DNA of 64,000 nt from Myxococcus stipitatus (GCF_038561935.1 NZ_CP102770.1:1302001-1366000); one strand, 5' to 3'; positions 8,444 through 18,600 are shown, numbered from the stretch's first letter. The notes: generated by a model from the letters alone, not told the origin. Made by a program: numbers and translations.

Positions 8444-9799
8444 TCATTGGGCGCGAGTCACCAGTCGATTGAGTCTGGACCCTGGTTTTGCAATCTCGCG
8501 AGCCAGGACACCGAGGATTCTCGTCAGGGCCTCTCGGCAGCGCTCGATGCTCTTGCAGGACGTGGTGGCCTCGTCCAACCGCTCGTAGACTTCCTCATGG
8601 TACTCCCTGGGATGGGGCCCCTGGTGGCCTGGGACGCGGAGCTGATTCGCCGCGTCGTCGAGCGACATGCCGGCTCGGTCGAAGATCTCCTGGTACCTTG
8701 GTGTCCAGGGGCCGCCGTTGTTGGTGGACTTGCTGAACTTGTCCGAGGCGATGTGGTGCCAGGGGCCTTCCGTGTCCAGGAGAGCCGAACTGCTGGCGCT
8801 CGTCCCTTGGGCTGCCATGGCCAACGCACCAGGTGCGAGTGCGATGGTGATGGCCCCTTCCATGGGAATGGCCACCGCGAGGACTGTCTCGACGGCCGTG
8901 AAGCGAAAGCCCCCCTGCGTTTCGGCGATTCGTGCTGCGTGTACCGAGCCAGGAAGTCCGCGTGCCTTGGTGGCCAGGCCCGCGGTGCTCCCGATGGCCG
9001 CGGTCGCGAGCATGACGAAGACGCGTGCGGCATTCTCGCCCAGCACCTCGCCGTACCTTTCGCCCGCCGTGCGGACCTCATCGAAGGTCGTGGCGACCGA
9101 GACTTCCTCGGCCAGTTGGTGCCACCCGGTGAGCAGATTCAAGACGGTGTCCACGCGCAGGTAGGCAATGAGGCACGCCGTCAATGTCGCGGCCACGCCC
9201 TTGCTCACGGGCTCCGGCAATAACCAGAGGCCGAGATAGACGGCCATGGCCGTGACGAGGGTGTTCCGCACAGCGATGGGGTCCACCATCTCCCTCAAGG
9301 CCTCCTGGGTTTCCTCCATGACTGAGCTCATGGCGAAGTGCAGGGCGAGGGTCCGCCTGGCCTCGTCATCCAGGGTGGGCCTCTCTTCCAGCAGGTGCAG
9401 GCAGTCGTGGGTTCGTTGCGTCCGTTCGCACCAGCGGCCGTAGGTGCGCGTGAGTTCCGAGTCCGCTCCAGGCCGCTCGTCCTCGGTCGATGGAATGTCG
9501 GAGCCAATGGCCATGAGTCCGAGACGCCCGCGTGCACTGGCGTACGCGTCCTCCTCTGGGGCCCAGAACAACCGCCGAGCGTCTGCTCGAGGATGCGTGG
9601 TCTGGGGAACGTCTCGGCCCCACCTGGCCACGGCTTCTTCGAAGTCGTCGTCGTCCAGCTCTACTGGTTCCTCGGCACCCGAGCGCGGGGTGAAGATGAT
9701 GGGCGCAGCCCGGCCAGTCTCGAGGCGCACTGCTCTTGTCGCGCTACCACACCCAGCCAACATCGTGAGCAGCACGGGAATCAACCATCGGAATGACAT
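8444..9799 (-). CDS. SitA-like lipoprotein polymorphic toxin with AHH-type nuclease C-terminus
   Basis: The protein (451 residues from ATG 9799, which has a GGGGAG ribosome site; the upstream ATG at 9817 does not) begins with a lipoprotein signal, lipobox LAGC with Cys 17. A central hydrophobic stretch (roughly residues 195-330, with several segments long enough to cross a membrane, such as VYLGLWLLPEPVSK and VFVMLATAAIG) precedes a C-terminal domain of about 100 residues. That domain starts WHHIASDKFSKS and holds LDDAANQLRVPGHQGPHPREYHEEVYERL, matching the AHH HNH-type nuclease family. This layout fits the SitA toxins of M. xanthus, which are lipoproteins passed between kin by outer-membrane exchange. 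The Imm11-like gene follows 15 bases downstream. Delivery by outer-membrane exchange is inferred by analogy. Confidence 0.82.
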   Translation of the reverse strand: MSFRWLIPVLLTMLAGCGSATRAVRLETGRAAPIIFTPRSGAEEPVELDDDDFEEAVARWGRDVPQTTHPRADARRLFWAPEEDAYASARGRLGLMAIGSDIPSTEDERPGADSELTRTYGRWCERTQRTHDCLHLLEERPTLDDEARRTLALHFAMSSVMEETQEALREMVDPIAVRNTLVTAMAVYLGLWLLPEPVSKGVAATLTACLIAYLRVDTVLNLLTGWHQLAEEVSVATTFDEVRTAGERYGEVLGENAARVFVMLATAAIGSTAGLATKARGLPGSVHAARIAETQGGFRFTAVETVLAVAIPMEGAITIALAPGALAMAAQGTSASSSALLDTEGPWHHIASDKFSKSTNNGGPWTPRYQEIFDRAGMSLDDAANQLRVPGHQGPHPREYHEEVYERLDEATTSCKSIERCREALTRILGVLAREIAKPGSRLNRLVTRAQ

Positions 9800-9953
9800 G
9801 GGGTGCTCCCCTGACACCGAAGTCCATCCTCGCCGCGAGGTTGCGCAATGCCATGGCGAGGGGAGAAGTGTCCTGGGGCTGCATTGACACGGGGGGCGCG
9901 CGGATGGAGGGCTTGGACTGCCGGACTCGCGGTGAGGGGATTAGAGTGGGGGC

Positions 9954-11045
9954 ATGAGCTCCCGCGAGGAGGCGCGCACCCCGGGTGCGGCCGCTGGCCA
10001 TGTCTCCGTCGTCCACCTGCCGAATGCCTGGTTCATCCTGTGTACGTCGCGAGAGCTGGGCGACAAGCCTCTCTCCCGCATGCTTCAGGGCACGCCGCTC
10101 GTCCTCTTCCGCGGGGAGGGTGGCAAGCCCGGCGCCCTCATGGACCGCTGTCCTCACCGCAACGTTCCCCTGTCCCTGGGACGCGTGACGCAAGGCCAGC
10201 TCCAGTGCGGCTACCACGGCTGGCGCTTCGATACCGGCGGCCAGTGCCGCGCCATCCCGGGCTTCCTCGGCGAGCCCGAGGCCCGCTCCCGCTGCGTGAC
10301 GTCCTACGCGACGCGCGAGCAGGATGGCTTCATCTGGGTCTACTCCACTCCAGGCGTGGAGCCCGCGACGGAGCCCTACCGCTTCCCCCTGCTGGATGCC
10401 CGCGAGTACACCACCGTGCGGCGCATCCTCCGCGCGCCGGGCTCGCTGCACGCCACGCTCGAGAACACGCTCGATGTGCCGCACACGGCCTACCTCCACG
10501 GCGGCCTCTTCCGCACCGAGGAGAAGCGCAACGAGATTGAAGTCGTCGTGCGCCGTAGCGCCGACCGCGTGGAGGCCGAGTACATCGGCGAGCCTCGCCC
10601 CAGCGGCGTCGTGGGTCGACTGCTGGCCCCGGGCGGCGGCGTGGTGCAGCACTTCGACCGCTTCCTCATGCCGTCCATCGCGCAGGTGGAATACCGCATC
10701 GGCGATGCCAGCCACATCATGGTGACCTCGGCGATGACGCCCGTGTCCGACTGGGACACGATGGTCTACGCCGTGGTGACCTTCCGGCTGCCCCTGCCTC
10801 GCTGGCTGCTGCGCGCCGTGCTGCCCGTCGCCATGCCCGTCGCCCTCCACATCTTCAGCCAGGACGCGCGCATCCTGAAGACGCAGACGGAGTCCATCCG
10901 CCGCTTCGGCACGGAGACCTATGCCTCCACCGAGATTGACGTCCTCGGCCCCGGCATCCTCCGCCTGCTGCGCGCCGCCGAGCGCGAGAAGCCCGGTGCG
11001 GTCGGCGACGCCGTGCATGAGACCCGGCTGAAGATGCGGACCTGA
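9954..11045 (+). CDS. Rieske-type non-heme iron oxygenase, alpha subunit
   Basis: This 363-residue protein carries an N-terminal Rieske [2Fe-2S] centre: C66-P-H68, sixteen residues, C85-G-Y-H88. It also has a mononuclear iron site (E170, D174, H177, H182 in ENTLDVPHTAYLH), the hallmarks of ring-hydroxylating or O-demethylating oxygenases that use O2 and electrons from a reductase. About 360 residues is the size of the single-component alpha subunits (VanA, PobA, KshA and sterol-acting types). No reductase or ferredoxin gene is adjacent, so electrons must come from elsewhere. The ATG at 9954 follows a purine-rich stretch; it diverges from the toxin gene by 154 bases and converges on the multicopper oxidase gene with a gap of 10 bases. 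The substrate cannot be told from sequence. Confidence 0.88.
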   Translation: MSSREEARTPGAAAGHVSVVHLPNAWFILCTSRELGDKPLSRMLQGTPLVLFRGEGGKPGALMDRCPHRNVPLSLGRVTQGQLQCGYHGWRFDTGGQCRAIPGFLGEPEARSRCVTSYATREQDGFIWVYSTPGVEPATEPYRFPLLDAREYTTVRRILRAPGSLHATLENTLDVPHTAYLHGGLFRTEEKRNEIEVVVRRSADRVEAEYIGEPRPSGVVGRLLAPGGGVVQHFDRFLMPSIAQVEYRIGDASHIMVTSAMTPVSDWDTMVYAVVTFRLPLPRWLLRAVLPVAMPVALHIFSQDARILKTQTESIRRFGTETYASTEIDVLGPGILRLLRAAEREKPGAVGDAVHETRLKMRT

Positions 11046-11055
11046 GCACCGCGCG

Positions 11056-12525
11056 TCAGCCGTGTCTGCCTCCTGGCGAAGCAGGCTCGGCGCGGGGCAC
11101 CGTGTTCACGTCGATGCCGTCCCGGCTCAGCTCCTCCGACGTCGCCGCGATGGACTGCGTGCCGGGCGGGTTGTCGTACCACCCCGGGTCTCCCTCGCCC
11201 GTGAGCCGCTCGCGCACCTTCACCACGGTGAACATGCCCCCCATCGTGATGTAGTCGTACTTGCCCTTCGCGCCCACCATCGGGATGGAGTTCTTCGGCA
11301 CGGGCATGCCCATCTCCGCCATGTCGCCCATGCCCGTCTGTCCCATCGTCATGTAGCCGGGCAGCAACGTCCGCACCTTCGCGTCCAGTCCTCCGGGATT
11401 CACGCCAATCACCACCGGCAGGTCATGGCCCATCTGGTTCATCAGGTGGTGCGTCATGTGGCAGTGCATGGCCCAGTCCCCAGGCGCGTCCGCGACGAAC
11501 TCGATGGTCCGGGTGCTTCCCACCGGCACCAGCACCGTCGTCTCCGGCCACTGCGCGGACGGGGGAATCGGGCCCGCATCCGTCTCGGTGATGCGGAAGT
11601 GATAGCCGTGCAGGTGGATGGGGTGGTGGTCCATCGCGCTCAGGTTGCCCATCCGGATGCGCACCCGCTCCCCCTGCTGCACCACCAGCGGCTCCGTCCC
11701 CGGGAACGCCTTGGCGTTGAACGTCAGCAGGTTGAAGTCCGTCATCTCGTTCGGGTCCGGCCGCCGGGCCCCGGGCTCCACCTTCCACTCATGCATCAAC
11801 AGCGCGAAGTCGCGGTCCACGCGCGGGCCCACCGGACGACGCGGATGCATGATGAACAACCCCACCATGCCGAGCGCCATCTGCGTCATCTCGTCATGGT
11901 GCGAGTGATACATGCCCGTGCCGTGCTGGCGGATGGTGAACTCGTAGCGGTACGTCTCCCCCGGCGCGATGGACTTCTGGTTGAGCCCCCCCACGCCATC
12001 CATCCCGTTGGGGAGAATCAACCCGTGCCAGTGCACCGTGGTCGGCGCCGGCAGCCGGTTGGTGACGTAGAAGCGCACCCGGTCTCCCTCCACCACCTCG
12101 ATGGTGGGCCCGTGCACCTGGCCGTTGTAGCCCCAGCAGTTCGCCTGGATGCCCGGCGCGAACTCGTGCTCGACCTCCTCGGCCACCATGTGGAAGACCT
12201 TCACGCCGTCCACAACCTTCCACGGCAGCTTCGTCCCGTTCGGCACGATGACGGGCCGATAGTCGCGGCCCGGCAGCCCAGGCGACAGCCAGTCCTTGCG
12301 CACGGGCGCGGGGGCTCGACGCGCGGGAGCGCTCGGTGTCGACTGCTGCGCCTGCGCCAGGTTGCCCCGTAGGAGCAGCGCCCCGCCCGCGAGCGTGGCC
12401 CCCGCGCTCGCCAGCATGCTCCGCCGGCTCATCCCCGCGGGGGGCGTCTGCTCGGACGAGGTCGTCTCCAGCGTGTCGTCGGTCTCCCCCGGAGCCGGGG
12501 AGGAGTCAGGAGGAAGTCGGTTCAT
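11056..12525 (-). CDS. Tat-exported multicopper oxidase (CuoB-like)
   Basis: The 489-residue protein starts at ATG 12525, which overlaps the stop of the upstream gene (ATGA). A twin-arginine signal (SRRSMLASAGATLAGG, about residues 33-60) follows an unusually long Ser/Thr/Glu-rich N-terminal leader. Four copper-binding regions are visible: H165-W-H167, H207-S-H209, H300-HPIHLHG, and H354-C355-H356 with H360 and M365, giving a complete type 1 site (Cys 355, axial Met 365) and the trinuclear cluster. Such oxidases convert Cu+ to the less toxic Cu2+ in the periplasm. A Met-rich region near residues 385-425 (MTMGQTGMGDMAEMGMPVP) may bind extra Cu+. It is the last gene of a three-gene operon whose promoter region shares an element with the sigma gene. 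Confidence 0.93.
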   Translation of the reverse strand: MNRLPPDSSPAPGETDDTLETTSSEQTPPAGMSRRSMLASAGATLAGGALLLRGNLAQAQQSTPSAPARRAPAPVRKDWLSPGLPGRDYRPVIVPNGTKLPWKVVDGVKVFHMVAEEVEHEFAPGIQANCWGYNGQVHGPTIEVVEGDRVRFYVTNRLPAPTTVHWHGLILPNGMDGVGGLNQKSIAPGETYRYEFTIRQHGTGMYHSHHDEMTQMALGMVGLFIMHPRRPVGPRVDRDFALLMHEWKVEPGARRPDPNEMTDFNLLTFNAKAFPGTEPLVVQQGERVRIRMGNLSAMDHHPIHLHGYHFRITETDAGPIPPSAQWPETTVLVPVGSTRTIEFVADAPGDWAMHCHMTHHLMNQMGHDLPVVIGVNPGGLDAKVRTLLPGYMTMGQTGMGDMAEMGMPVPKNSIPMVGAKGKYDYITMGGMFTVVKVRERLTGEGDPGWYDNPPGTQSIAATSEELSRDGIDVNTVPRAEPASPGGRHG

Positions 12526-13940
12526 GGGGTCGCTCCGTGGCCGTCGTGAGAGGGCGGGTGGCCCTTCGCGGGGGTGGGTGGGGCGGAAGGCGCGCCGGGG
12601 AGCTGCCCGCCCACGAGCTGCTCCAGGTCCGCGCGCGCCATCCAGTAGTCGCGGATGGTCTCGATGTACGTGCGGTATGCGCCAATCTGCTCGCGCTTCG
12701 CCTCGAGCAGCACGTACAGGCCTATCTGCATCGCGTTGTATTGAAGCTGCGACTGCTCGACGACCTGCTCCCGCAGCGGGAGGATGCCGCGCTGGTAGCG
12801 CTCGGCGACACCTCGCAGCGTCATCACCCGAGCCCTCGCGGCGCGCACCTCCGAGCGGGCGTTGATGGACAGCTCCGCCAGCCGGCGCTCGCCTTGTCGA
12901 TGCTGCGCCTCCAGCCTCGCGATGAGCGCCTGCCGCTGGTCGAAGATGGGCAGGTCCACGCTCAAGGACGGCCCCAGGAGCTTGGGACCGTCCGGGTCTC
13001 CATGGAGGCTGGCGCCTACGTCCACGCGGCCGATGTAGCGCGTGCTCCTCGCCAGCTCGAGCGCGTTCCACAGCGCGCTGACCTGCTTGCGAGCCGCGTC
13101 GATGTCCAGCCGCTGCTTCACGGCGCGCGACTCCAGCTTCTCCAGCGACACCTCCTCGGTCGGAGGCGCGGGCAGCTTCTCCTCGATGCGCCAGCCCGTC
13201 CGCGCACCCCACAGCCCCATGAGCTGGTTGAGGTGCTCCCGCTCCTCCACGAGCGCGAGCTCCTCCCTCGCGAGGTCGAGCCGCGTCTCCTCGGCGAACG
13301 CCTTCTCGGTGACGAGCGCCAGGTCGTTGATGTTGCCCTGTCCGTACTGGAGCGTCGCCAGCTCGGCCGCGGCGTCGGCGGCCACGAGCACCATGCCGCG
13401 CAGCTCCACGAGCTGCTGCCGCGCCTGCACCTCGCGGTACGCCTTGCGCACGTCCGCCGCGACCCGGAGCGCCTCATGCGCGACGCGCAACGTCTCCGCG
13501 TCGAACTGCTCCCGGGCGACCTTCTTGCGCAGCGGCATCGTGAACAGCTCGAGGAAGCCCTGCACCAGCGAGAACTCCGTCTCCATCTCGCCGTCACGGG
13601 TGAGCGGAATGCCCAGGCCGATGCCCAGCGACGGATTGGTCAGCAGCCCCGCCTGCACCAGGTCCGCCTGGGAGACCCCCAGGTCCTCGTAGGTCGACTG
13701 GAGCGCGGGGTTGTTGAGCAGCGCCACCTCCACCGCGCGGTCCGAGGTGAGCGGCCCCTTCAGCAGCTCGTCGAGGTGGTGCTCGACCTGCGCGTCCTCG
13801 GGTGTGCCCTGGTTCCAGCGCGTCTTCCGCCCGATGCGTTCCTCGACGAGCGCGGCCACCTCCGTGTGTCCGCGCTCCTTCTGGACCGTGGCGCAGCCGC
13901 TGGCGAACAGCAGCGCGCCTGTGGTGATGACGAGCCTCAC
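12522..13940 (-). CDS. TolC-family outer-membrane efflux lipoprotein
   Basis: A GTG start at 13940 overlaps the upstream stop (GTGA) and gives 472 residues opening with a lipoprotein signal (VRLVITTGALLFASGC). Two long helical repeats, each with an ALLNNP- or AL-type motif typical of outer-membrane factors (DRAVEVALLNNPALQSTYEDLG near the start; SLSVDLPIFDQRQALIARLEAQ in the second half), identify the TolC/CusC fold. The C-terminus ends in a His- and Pro-rich tail (PPTPAKGHPPSHDGHG) that could bind metal. It is sandwiched between a metal-binding lipoprotein and a multicopper oxidase with overlapping codons on both sides, implying coupled translation. No RND pump or adaptor is in this operon; it might act with the RND system encoded from 15615 or with another pump. 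Confidence 0.9.
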   Translation of the reverse strand: MRLVITTGALLFASGCATVQKERGHTEVAALVEERIGRKTRWNQGTPEDAQVEHHLDELLKGPLTSDRAVEVALLNNPALQSTYEDLGVSQADLVQAGLLTNPSLGIGLGIPLTRDGEMETEFSLVQGFLELFTMPLRKKVAREQFDAETLRVAHEALRVAADVRKAYREVQARQQLVELRGMVLVAADAAAELATLQYGQGNINDLALVTEKAFAEETRLDLAREELALVEEREHLNQLMGLWGARTGWRIEEKLPAPPTEEVSLEKLESRAVKQRLDIDAARKQVSALWNALELARSTRYIGRVDVGASLHGDPDGPKLLGPSLSVDLPIFDQRQALIARLEAQHRQGERRLAELSINARSEVRAARARVMTLRGVAERYQRGILPLREQVVEQSQLQYNAMQIGLYVLLEAKREQIGAYRTYIETIRDYWMARADLEQLVGGQLPGAPSAPPTPAKGHPPSHDGHGATP

Positions 13941-14329
13941 GGATGCCCTCCGTGCTGGCCGTGTCCCCCATGCCCTCCGTCCGTGCCCGCGTCCTGGCCC
14001 TTCGTCGGCGTCAGTTTCATGCCGCACTTGGGGCACGTCTCGCCGGGCTTGTCGGACTGGACCTCGGGGTGCATCGGGCACGCGTAGGCGGCGGTGCCCG
14101 CATCCGGGGCGGAGGAAGTGTCGGCTTCCGGATGATGCGCGTGAGGCCGTGAAGGCGCGGCGGGTGGAGGCGTGGAGGGCGGGGCCGCGAGCGCGCTCGG
14201 GAGGGCGGCGGGCGGGGCCTCGGGCGCATCGGGGCTCGAGGGGTCCACCGATGGGGCGAGCCGCTTGGGCTCGGAAGCACAGGCGGCGAGCGTGAAGACG
14301 CTCGCGAGTACACACAAGAAGGGACGCAT
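13937..14329 (-). CDS. Small lipoprotein with heavy-metal-binding zinc-ribbon-like domain
   Basis: The 130-residue product (ATG 14329) has a lipoprotein signal (MRPFLCVLASVFTLAACAS, Cys 17 at the lipobox). A long Pro/Ala/Ser linker follows and then a CPMHPEV..DKPGETCPKCGMKL module near residues 82-107, the same domain that occurs twice in the Cu-ATPase. It ends in a Gly/His tail (GGHGGHGQHGGHP) that probably binds metal. An upstream in-frame start at 14380 would place 17 residues ahead of the lipobox signal and is less likely. It is the first gene of the operon that continues into the TolC-like and oxidase genes, and the shared 25-base element lies 144 bases upstream. A periplasmic or outer-membrane copper sponge or chaperone is the natural inference. 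Confidence 0.85.
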   Translation of the reverse strand: MRPFLCVLASVFTLAACASEPKRLAPSVDPSSPDAPEAPPAALPSALAAPPSTPPPAAPSRPHAHHPEADTSSAPDAGTAAYACPMHPEVQSDKPGETCPKCGMKLTPTKGQDAGTDGGHGGHGQHGGHP

Positions 14330-14472
14330 GTCGGACCTCGGCGTGGCGCGAAGGCGCGCCGCCACGAATCGAGGTCCCATTCAGCAAGCCCCAGGCCACA
14401 TCGCTGGCAGGCACAACTCCCCGAACTGACGGCGGATACACGTCAGAGGCGCTGTGTCGGGTCCCGCATCCC

Positions 14473-14497
14473 TGTAACTGGCGTCATCACACTGTGA
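14473..14497 (-). promoter_or_regulatory. Second copy of the shared 25-base element, upstream of the copper operon
   Basis: In the 364-base gap 14330-14693, read on the minus strand, TCACAGTGTGATGA is followed by five bases and GTTACA. Outside the five-base spacer and one S position it is identical to 3243-3267. It points toward the metal-binding lipoprotein gene, so both copies have the same orientation relative to their genes. Apart from this the gap holds no convincing reading frame; it lies between the 3' end of the amidase gene and the copper operon. Confidence 0.6.
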
Positions 14498-14693
14498 GCC
14501 GCGGGGTGATGCCCGGCTGTTCACCGACGCACGGGTCATCCGGTGTTGGGTCCACCCGCCGGTGCGAGTCCCTGTCCGCGAGTCATCCCCTCCGCCGCTC
14601 GGGCGCACGCGCCGGAAAGACGACGCGCGGGAGAGGACCCCTTGGAAGGCCCTCGCCCGCGCGAGTCACGACAGGTGCTTCAACGGCCTGGGC

Positions 14694-15515
14694 TCAGGAG
14701 ATGCCCTTGCGCAGCCGGGCCCAGTCGAAGTTGGGGGCCGGGTCGTTCTTGCGGCCCTTGGGCACCGCCACGTCGGCGTGGCCCACGATGTTCTTCATGG
14801 GCACGTCGTACTTCTGCTTCAGGTGGCTGGTCAGCTGCGTGAGGGCCTTGTACTGCGCCTCGGTGAAGGGCGTCTTGCCGCTGCCGTCGTTGACGATTTC
14901 GATGCCGATGGAGCGGGCGTTCATGTCCGTGGGGACGCCGTGGAGCTCGCTCTTGCCCGCGTGCCAGGCGCGCTTGTCGTCACCGACGAGCTGGTAGATC
15001 TTCCCGTCGCGGTCCACCATGTAGTGCGCCGACACGCCGCTCTTCGGGTTGCGCATCCACGACATGTCCGCCTTGCCGTCGTTGGAGGCGGTGTGGTGCA
15101 TGACGATGGAGTCGATGTCCTTGCCGTTGCGCGAGTCGTAGTTCGGCGAGGGCGCGCTGATGACGGCGGGCTTGGTGCCGTTGCCCGGCGTGGTGGGCGT
15201 CGTCGGCGTGGTCGGCTTCGCCAGCGCCTTCTTCAGCGCCGCCTGGCTCTGCTCACCGTAGTAGCCGGTGGTGGGGAGTTTTTTGTCACCCTGGAACTTT
15301 TTCAACGCAGCTTCAGTCTGCGAACCAAAGATGCCGGGGCCCGAGGCCACCTGGGCCTTCGTCATGTAGCCCAGCTTCACGAAGGCATCTTGAAGTTGCT
15401 TCACCTTCGGGCCGCTGTCGCCCTTGCGAAGGCCCGCGGGAGGAGCGGAGACAGTGCTGCTGGTGGCCGTGGCCGTCGTGCGCGCCGAAGTGGCAGTGGA
15501 AAGACGGATGCTCAT
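14694..15515 (-). CDS. N-acetylmuramoyl-L-alanine amidase with peptidoglycan-binding domain
   Basis: The 273-residue protein has a PG_binding_1 domain at about residues 28-97 (LRKGDSGPKVKQLQDAFVKLGY...FGSQTEAALKKFQ...YGEQSQAALKKAL), a Thr/Pro linker, and an Amidase_2 domain from about 120. The amidase part carries the expected zinc site residues: His in IVMHHTAS and His in IVGHADV, with Asp in the following KNDPAPNFDW. Such enzymes cleave the amide between MurNAc and the stem peptide. No hydrophobic signal peptide is evident; the N-terminus is Ser/Thr/Ala-rich (MSIRLSTATSARTTATATSS), so export route is unclear and a phage-lysin-like or self-lysis role is possible. It stands alone between the copper operon and the RND operon and is not obviously part of either. 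Confidence 0.88.
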   Translation of the reverse strand: MSIRLSTATSARTTATATSSTVSAPPAGLRKGDSGPKVKQLQDAFVKLGYMTKAQVASGPGIFGSQTEAALKKFQGDKKLPTTGYYGEQSQAALKKALAKPTTPTTPTTPGNGTKPAVISAPSPNYDSRNGKDIDSIVMHHTASNDGKADMSWMRNPKSGVSAHYMVDRDGKIYQLVGDDKRAWHAGKSELHGVPTDMNARSIGIEIVNDGSGKTPFTEAQYKALTQLTSHLKQKYDVPMKNIVGHADVAVPKGRKNDPAPNFDWARLRKGIS

Positions 15516-15614
15516 GTTGGGGCCCCGGTGAGAGAGGAATGTGGAAACACGAAATTGTCGAAGCTTTGGGGTGAAAGTTGCCGAAGGCAGGCATTGAGGT
15601 GTTGTGCCTACCTC

Positions 15615-18600
15615 TCAAGACACCCCATTCCGTTCATCGGCCACATTTCTCGTGAGCCTGTCTTTGACGCCCTGCACAAATGCGTAAAAAGTGGGCAACA
15701 CCAGCAGGGTGAAGAGCGTGGAGGTGATGAGTCCACCGACCATGACCACCGCGAGGGGCCGCTCAATCTCCGTCCCGTGCAAAGGCAACACAAGCAAGGG
15801 CAGGAGGCCGAGGATGGCGGTGGCCGCGGTCATCAGCTTCGGGCGCACGCGGCCCAGGCTGGCTTCACGGATGGCCTGGTCGAAGGGCTTGCCGCGCGCG
15901 AGCAGGTCCTTGGTCTGTGACACCAGCACCAGGCCGTTCTGCACCGCGATGCCAAACAACCCGATGAGGCCCACGAGGCTGGAGACGTTCCACGTCTCGC
16001 CGGCGATGAGCAGCGCGAGGATGCCGCCGACGAAGGCATCCGGGAGCGTGGCGAGGATGACGAGCGCCTCCGCCACGGAGTCCAGCGCGAGGTAGAGCAG
16101 GATGAACACCGCGAGGATGGCGACGGCGATGGCCATGGCCAGGGACTGCGCGGCGCGCTGCTGGCTCTCCACGCGGCCGCCCACGTCGATGAAGTAGCCG
16201 GTGGGCAGCTTCAGCTCCGCGGCCAGCCGCTCGCGCACCTCGGCCGCGGTGCTGCCCAGGTCGCGTCCGGACACGCTGGCCTCCACCGCCAGCCGGCGAC
16301 TGCCCGCCTCGCGCCGGATGCTGCCCGCACCGAAGGTCTCCTCCAGGGTGGCCAGCTGGCTGAGAGGGATGCGGGTGCCGTCGTGTCCATCCACCAGCAG
16401 GTTGCGCAGCGCCTGGAGGTCGCCTCGGCGGTGGTCGGCCAGTCGCAGCACCAGGTCATGCCGCCGCTGGCCCTGCCACACCTGCGAGGACTCCTCGCCC
16501 ACCAGTCCCACGCGCACGGCCCGGATGACGTCGCCCGGCGTCAGTCCCACGCGCGCCACCGCGGCGCGATTCACGGTGATGCGAAGCTGTGGCAGGCCGC
16601 TGAGCTTCTCGACGCGCAGGTCCTCCACGCCGTCCACCTGCGCGAGGAGGGCGCGCGCCTTCTCCCCCAGCGCGGCGAGCGTCTCCAGCTCCGGGCCGAA
16701 GATGCGCACGGACAGGTCCGCGGGGCTGCCGCCCAGGCCCTCGTCGATGCGCATGCCCAAGGGCGTGGTGAAGAGCACGTTGACGCCGGGCACCTTCGCC
16801 ACCGCCGCGCGCATCGCGTCCTCCAATTCCTCCAGCCCCCGTCCACGCTCCTTCTTGAGCACCACGAGCACGTCCGACACCGTGTGCGGCATCGGGTCCT
16901 CGGTGCGCTCCGCGCGACCGGTGCGGCGCACGACGTCGTCCACCTCGGGGAAGCCGAGCAGCACGTCCTCCACCAGGTGGTTGAGCCGGTCCACCTCCTC
17001 GAGCGAGGCCTCGGGCGGCAGCACCGTCTGGAGCAGGAACGCGCCTTCGTCCAGGCGGGGCATGAAGTCGCTGCCCACCGCGAAGGCGAGGCCCAGCGCC
17101 GGAATCGTGATGACCAGGGCCACCAGCCGCACCAGCCCCGCGCGGTGCATGCAGCGCTCCAGCAGGGGCGCGTAGACCTCCTTGACCTTGCGGATGAGCC
17201 ACACGTCCTCGGGCTGTCCGGGGCGCGGGGCCTTGAGCAGCAGCGCGGAGGCGACGGGCACCAGCGTGAGGGCCAGGGCCAGCGACGCGGCGAGGCACGC
17301 CACCACCGCGGCGGCGAGCGGCTGGTACATGCGCCCCTCGATGCCCGTCATCGCGAACAGCGGGATGAAGACGGACACGACGATGAGCGTGGCGAAGGCG
17401 ATGGGGCGCCCCACCTCCAGCGAGGCGGAGAGCGCCTCCTCGCGCACGGACTTGCGGCCCGCGCCCTCGCGCAGGTCGTGGATGATGTTCTCCGTGACGA
17501 TGATGGCCGCGTCCACCAGCAGGCCCACGGCGATGGCCAGGCCGCCCAGCGTCATGGTGTTGATGCCGATGCCGCCGAGCTTCAGGAGAATCCCCGCGAG
17601 CGCCAGGGACAGGGGCAGGGTGAGCGTGACGATGAGCGCCGCGCGCCAGTCCCCGAGCAGCCCGAAGAGGATGAGCACCACCAGCAGCGCGCCCAGCAGG
17701 ATGGCGCGGCTGACGCCTCCGAGAGAGGCGTCCACCAGCTCCGACTGGTCATAGACGACGCGCAGCTGCACGCCCTGGGGCATGGCCCCCGACAGCTCGC
17801 GGATGGCCTCTCGCACGCCCTTCGCCACGAGCTGCGTGTCCGAGCCGAACTGCTTGATGACCCGGCAGCTCACGACCTCGCCCTTGAGCCGGTGCGCAAT
17901 GCCTCGGCGCACCGCGGGGCCTTCGCGCACGTCGGCCACGTCCGCCAGCAGCACGGGAGTTCCCGCGCGCAGGGCGACCACCGTCGAGTTCAAGTCCTCC
18001 ACCGTCTGCGCGCGCCCCACCGCGCGCACGGTCCACTCCATGGGGCCCTGCACCACGAAGCCTCCGGACGCGTTGAGGTTGGCGCCCTCCAGCGCGTGCT
18101 CGACTTCGTTCAGGGTGACTCCGCGCGCCACCATCTGGTCGGGGTCCAGCAGCACCTGGAACTGGCGCAGGTAGCCGCCCAGCCGCTCCACGCCCGCGAC
18201 GCCGGGCACCGCGAGCAGCCGGTTCTTCACCTCGAACTCTGCCAAATCCCTCAGGGCCATCAGGTCCGCGGCGCCGGGCTCCGCTTCGAGGGTGAACTCG
18301 AACACCTCGTTGAGCCGTCCCGTGAGGCTGGAGACGAGCGGGGCGTCGGTGCCCGGGGGCAGCTCGCCCTGGGCCTGGGAGACACGCTCGGCGACGTACT
18401 GGCGGCTGCGGAAGTAGTCCGCGTCGGGCTCGAACTCCACCGTCACCTGGGTGACGCCCAGTTGAGACGTGGAGCGGATGCGGCGCACCTCGGGCAGGCC
18501 CGCGAGCGCCACCTCCATGGGAATGGCCACCGCCGTCTCCAGCTCCTCCGCGCCCATGGCGGCGTTCTGGACGATGACGTTGAAGATGGGCGCGGACAGG

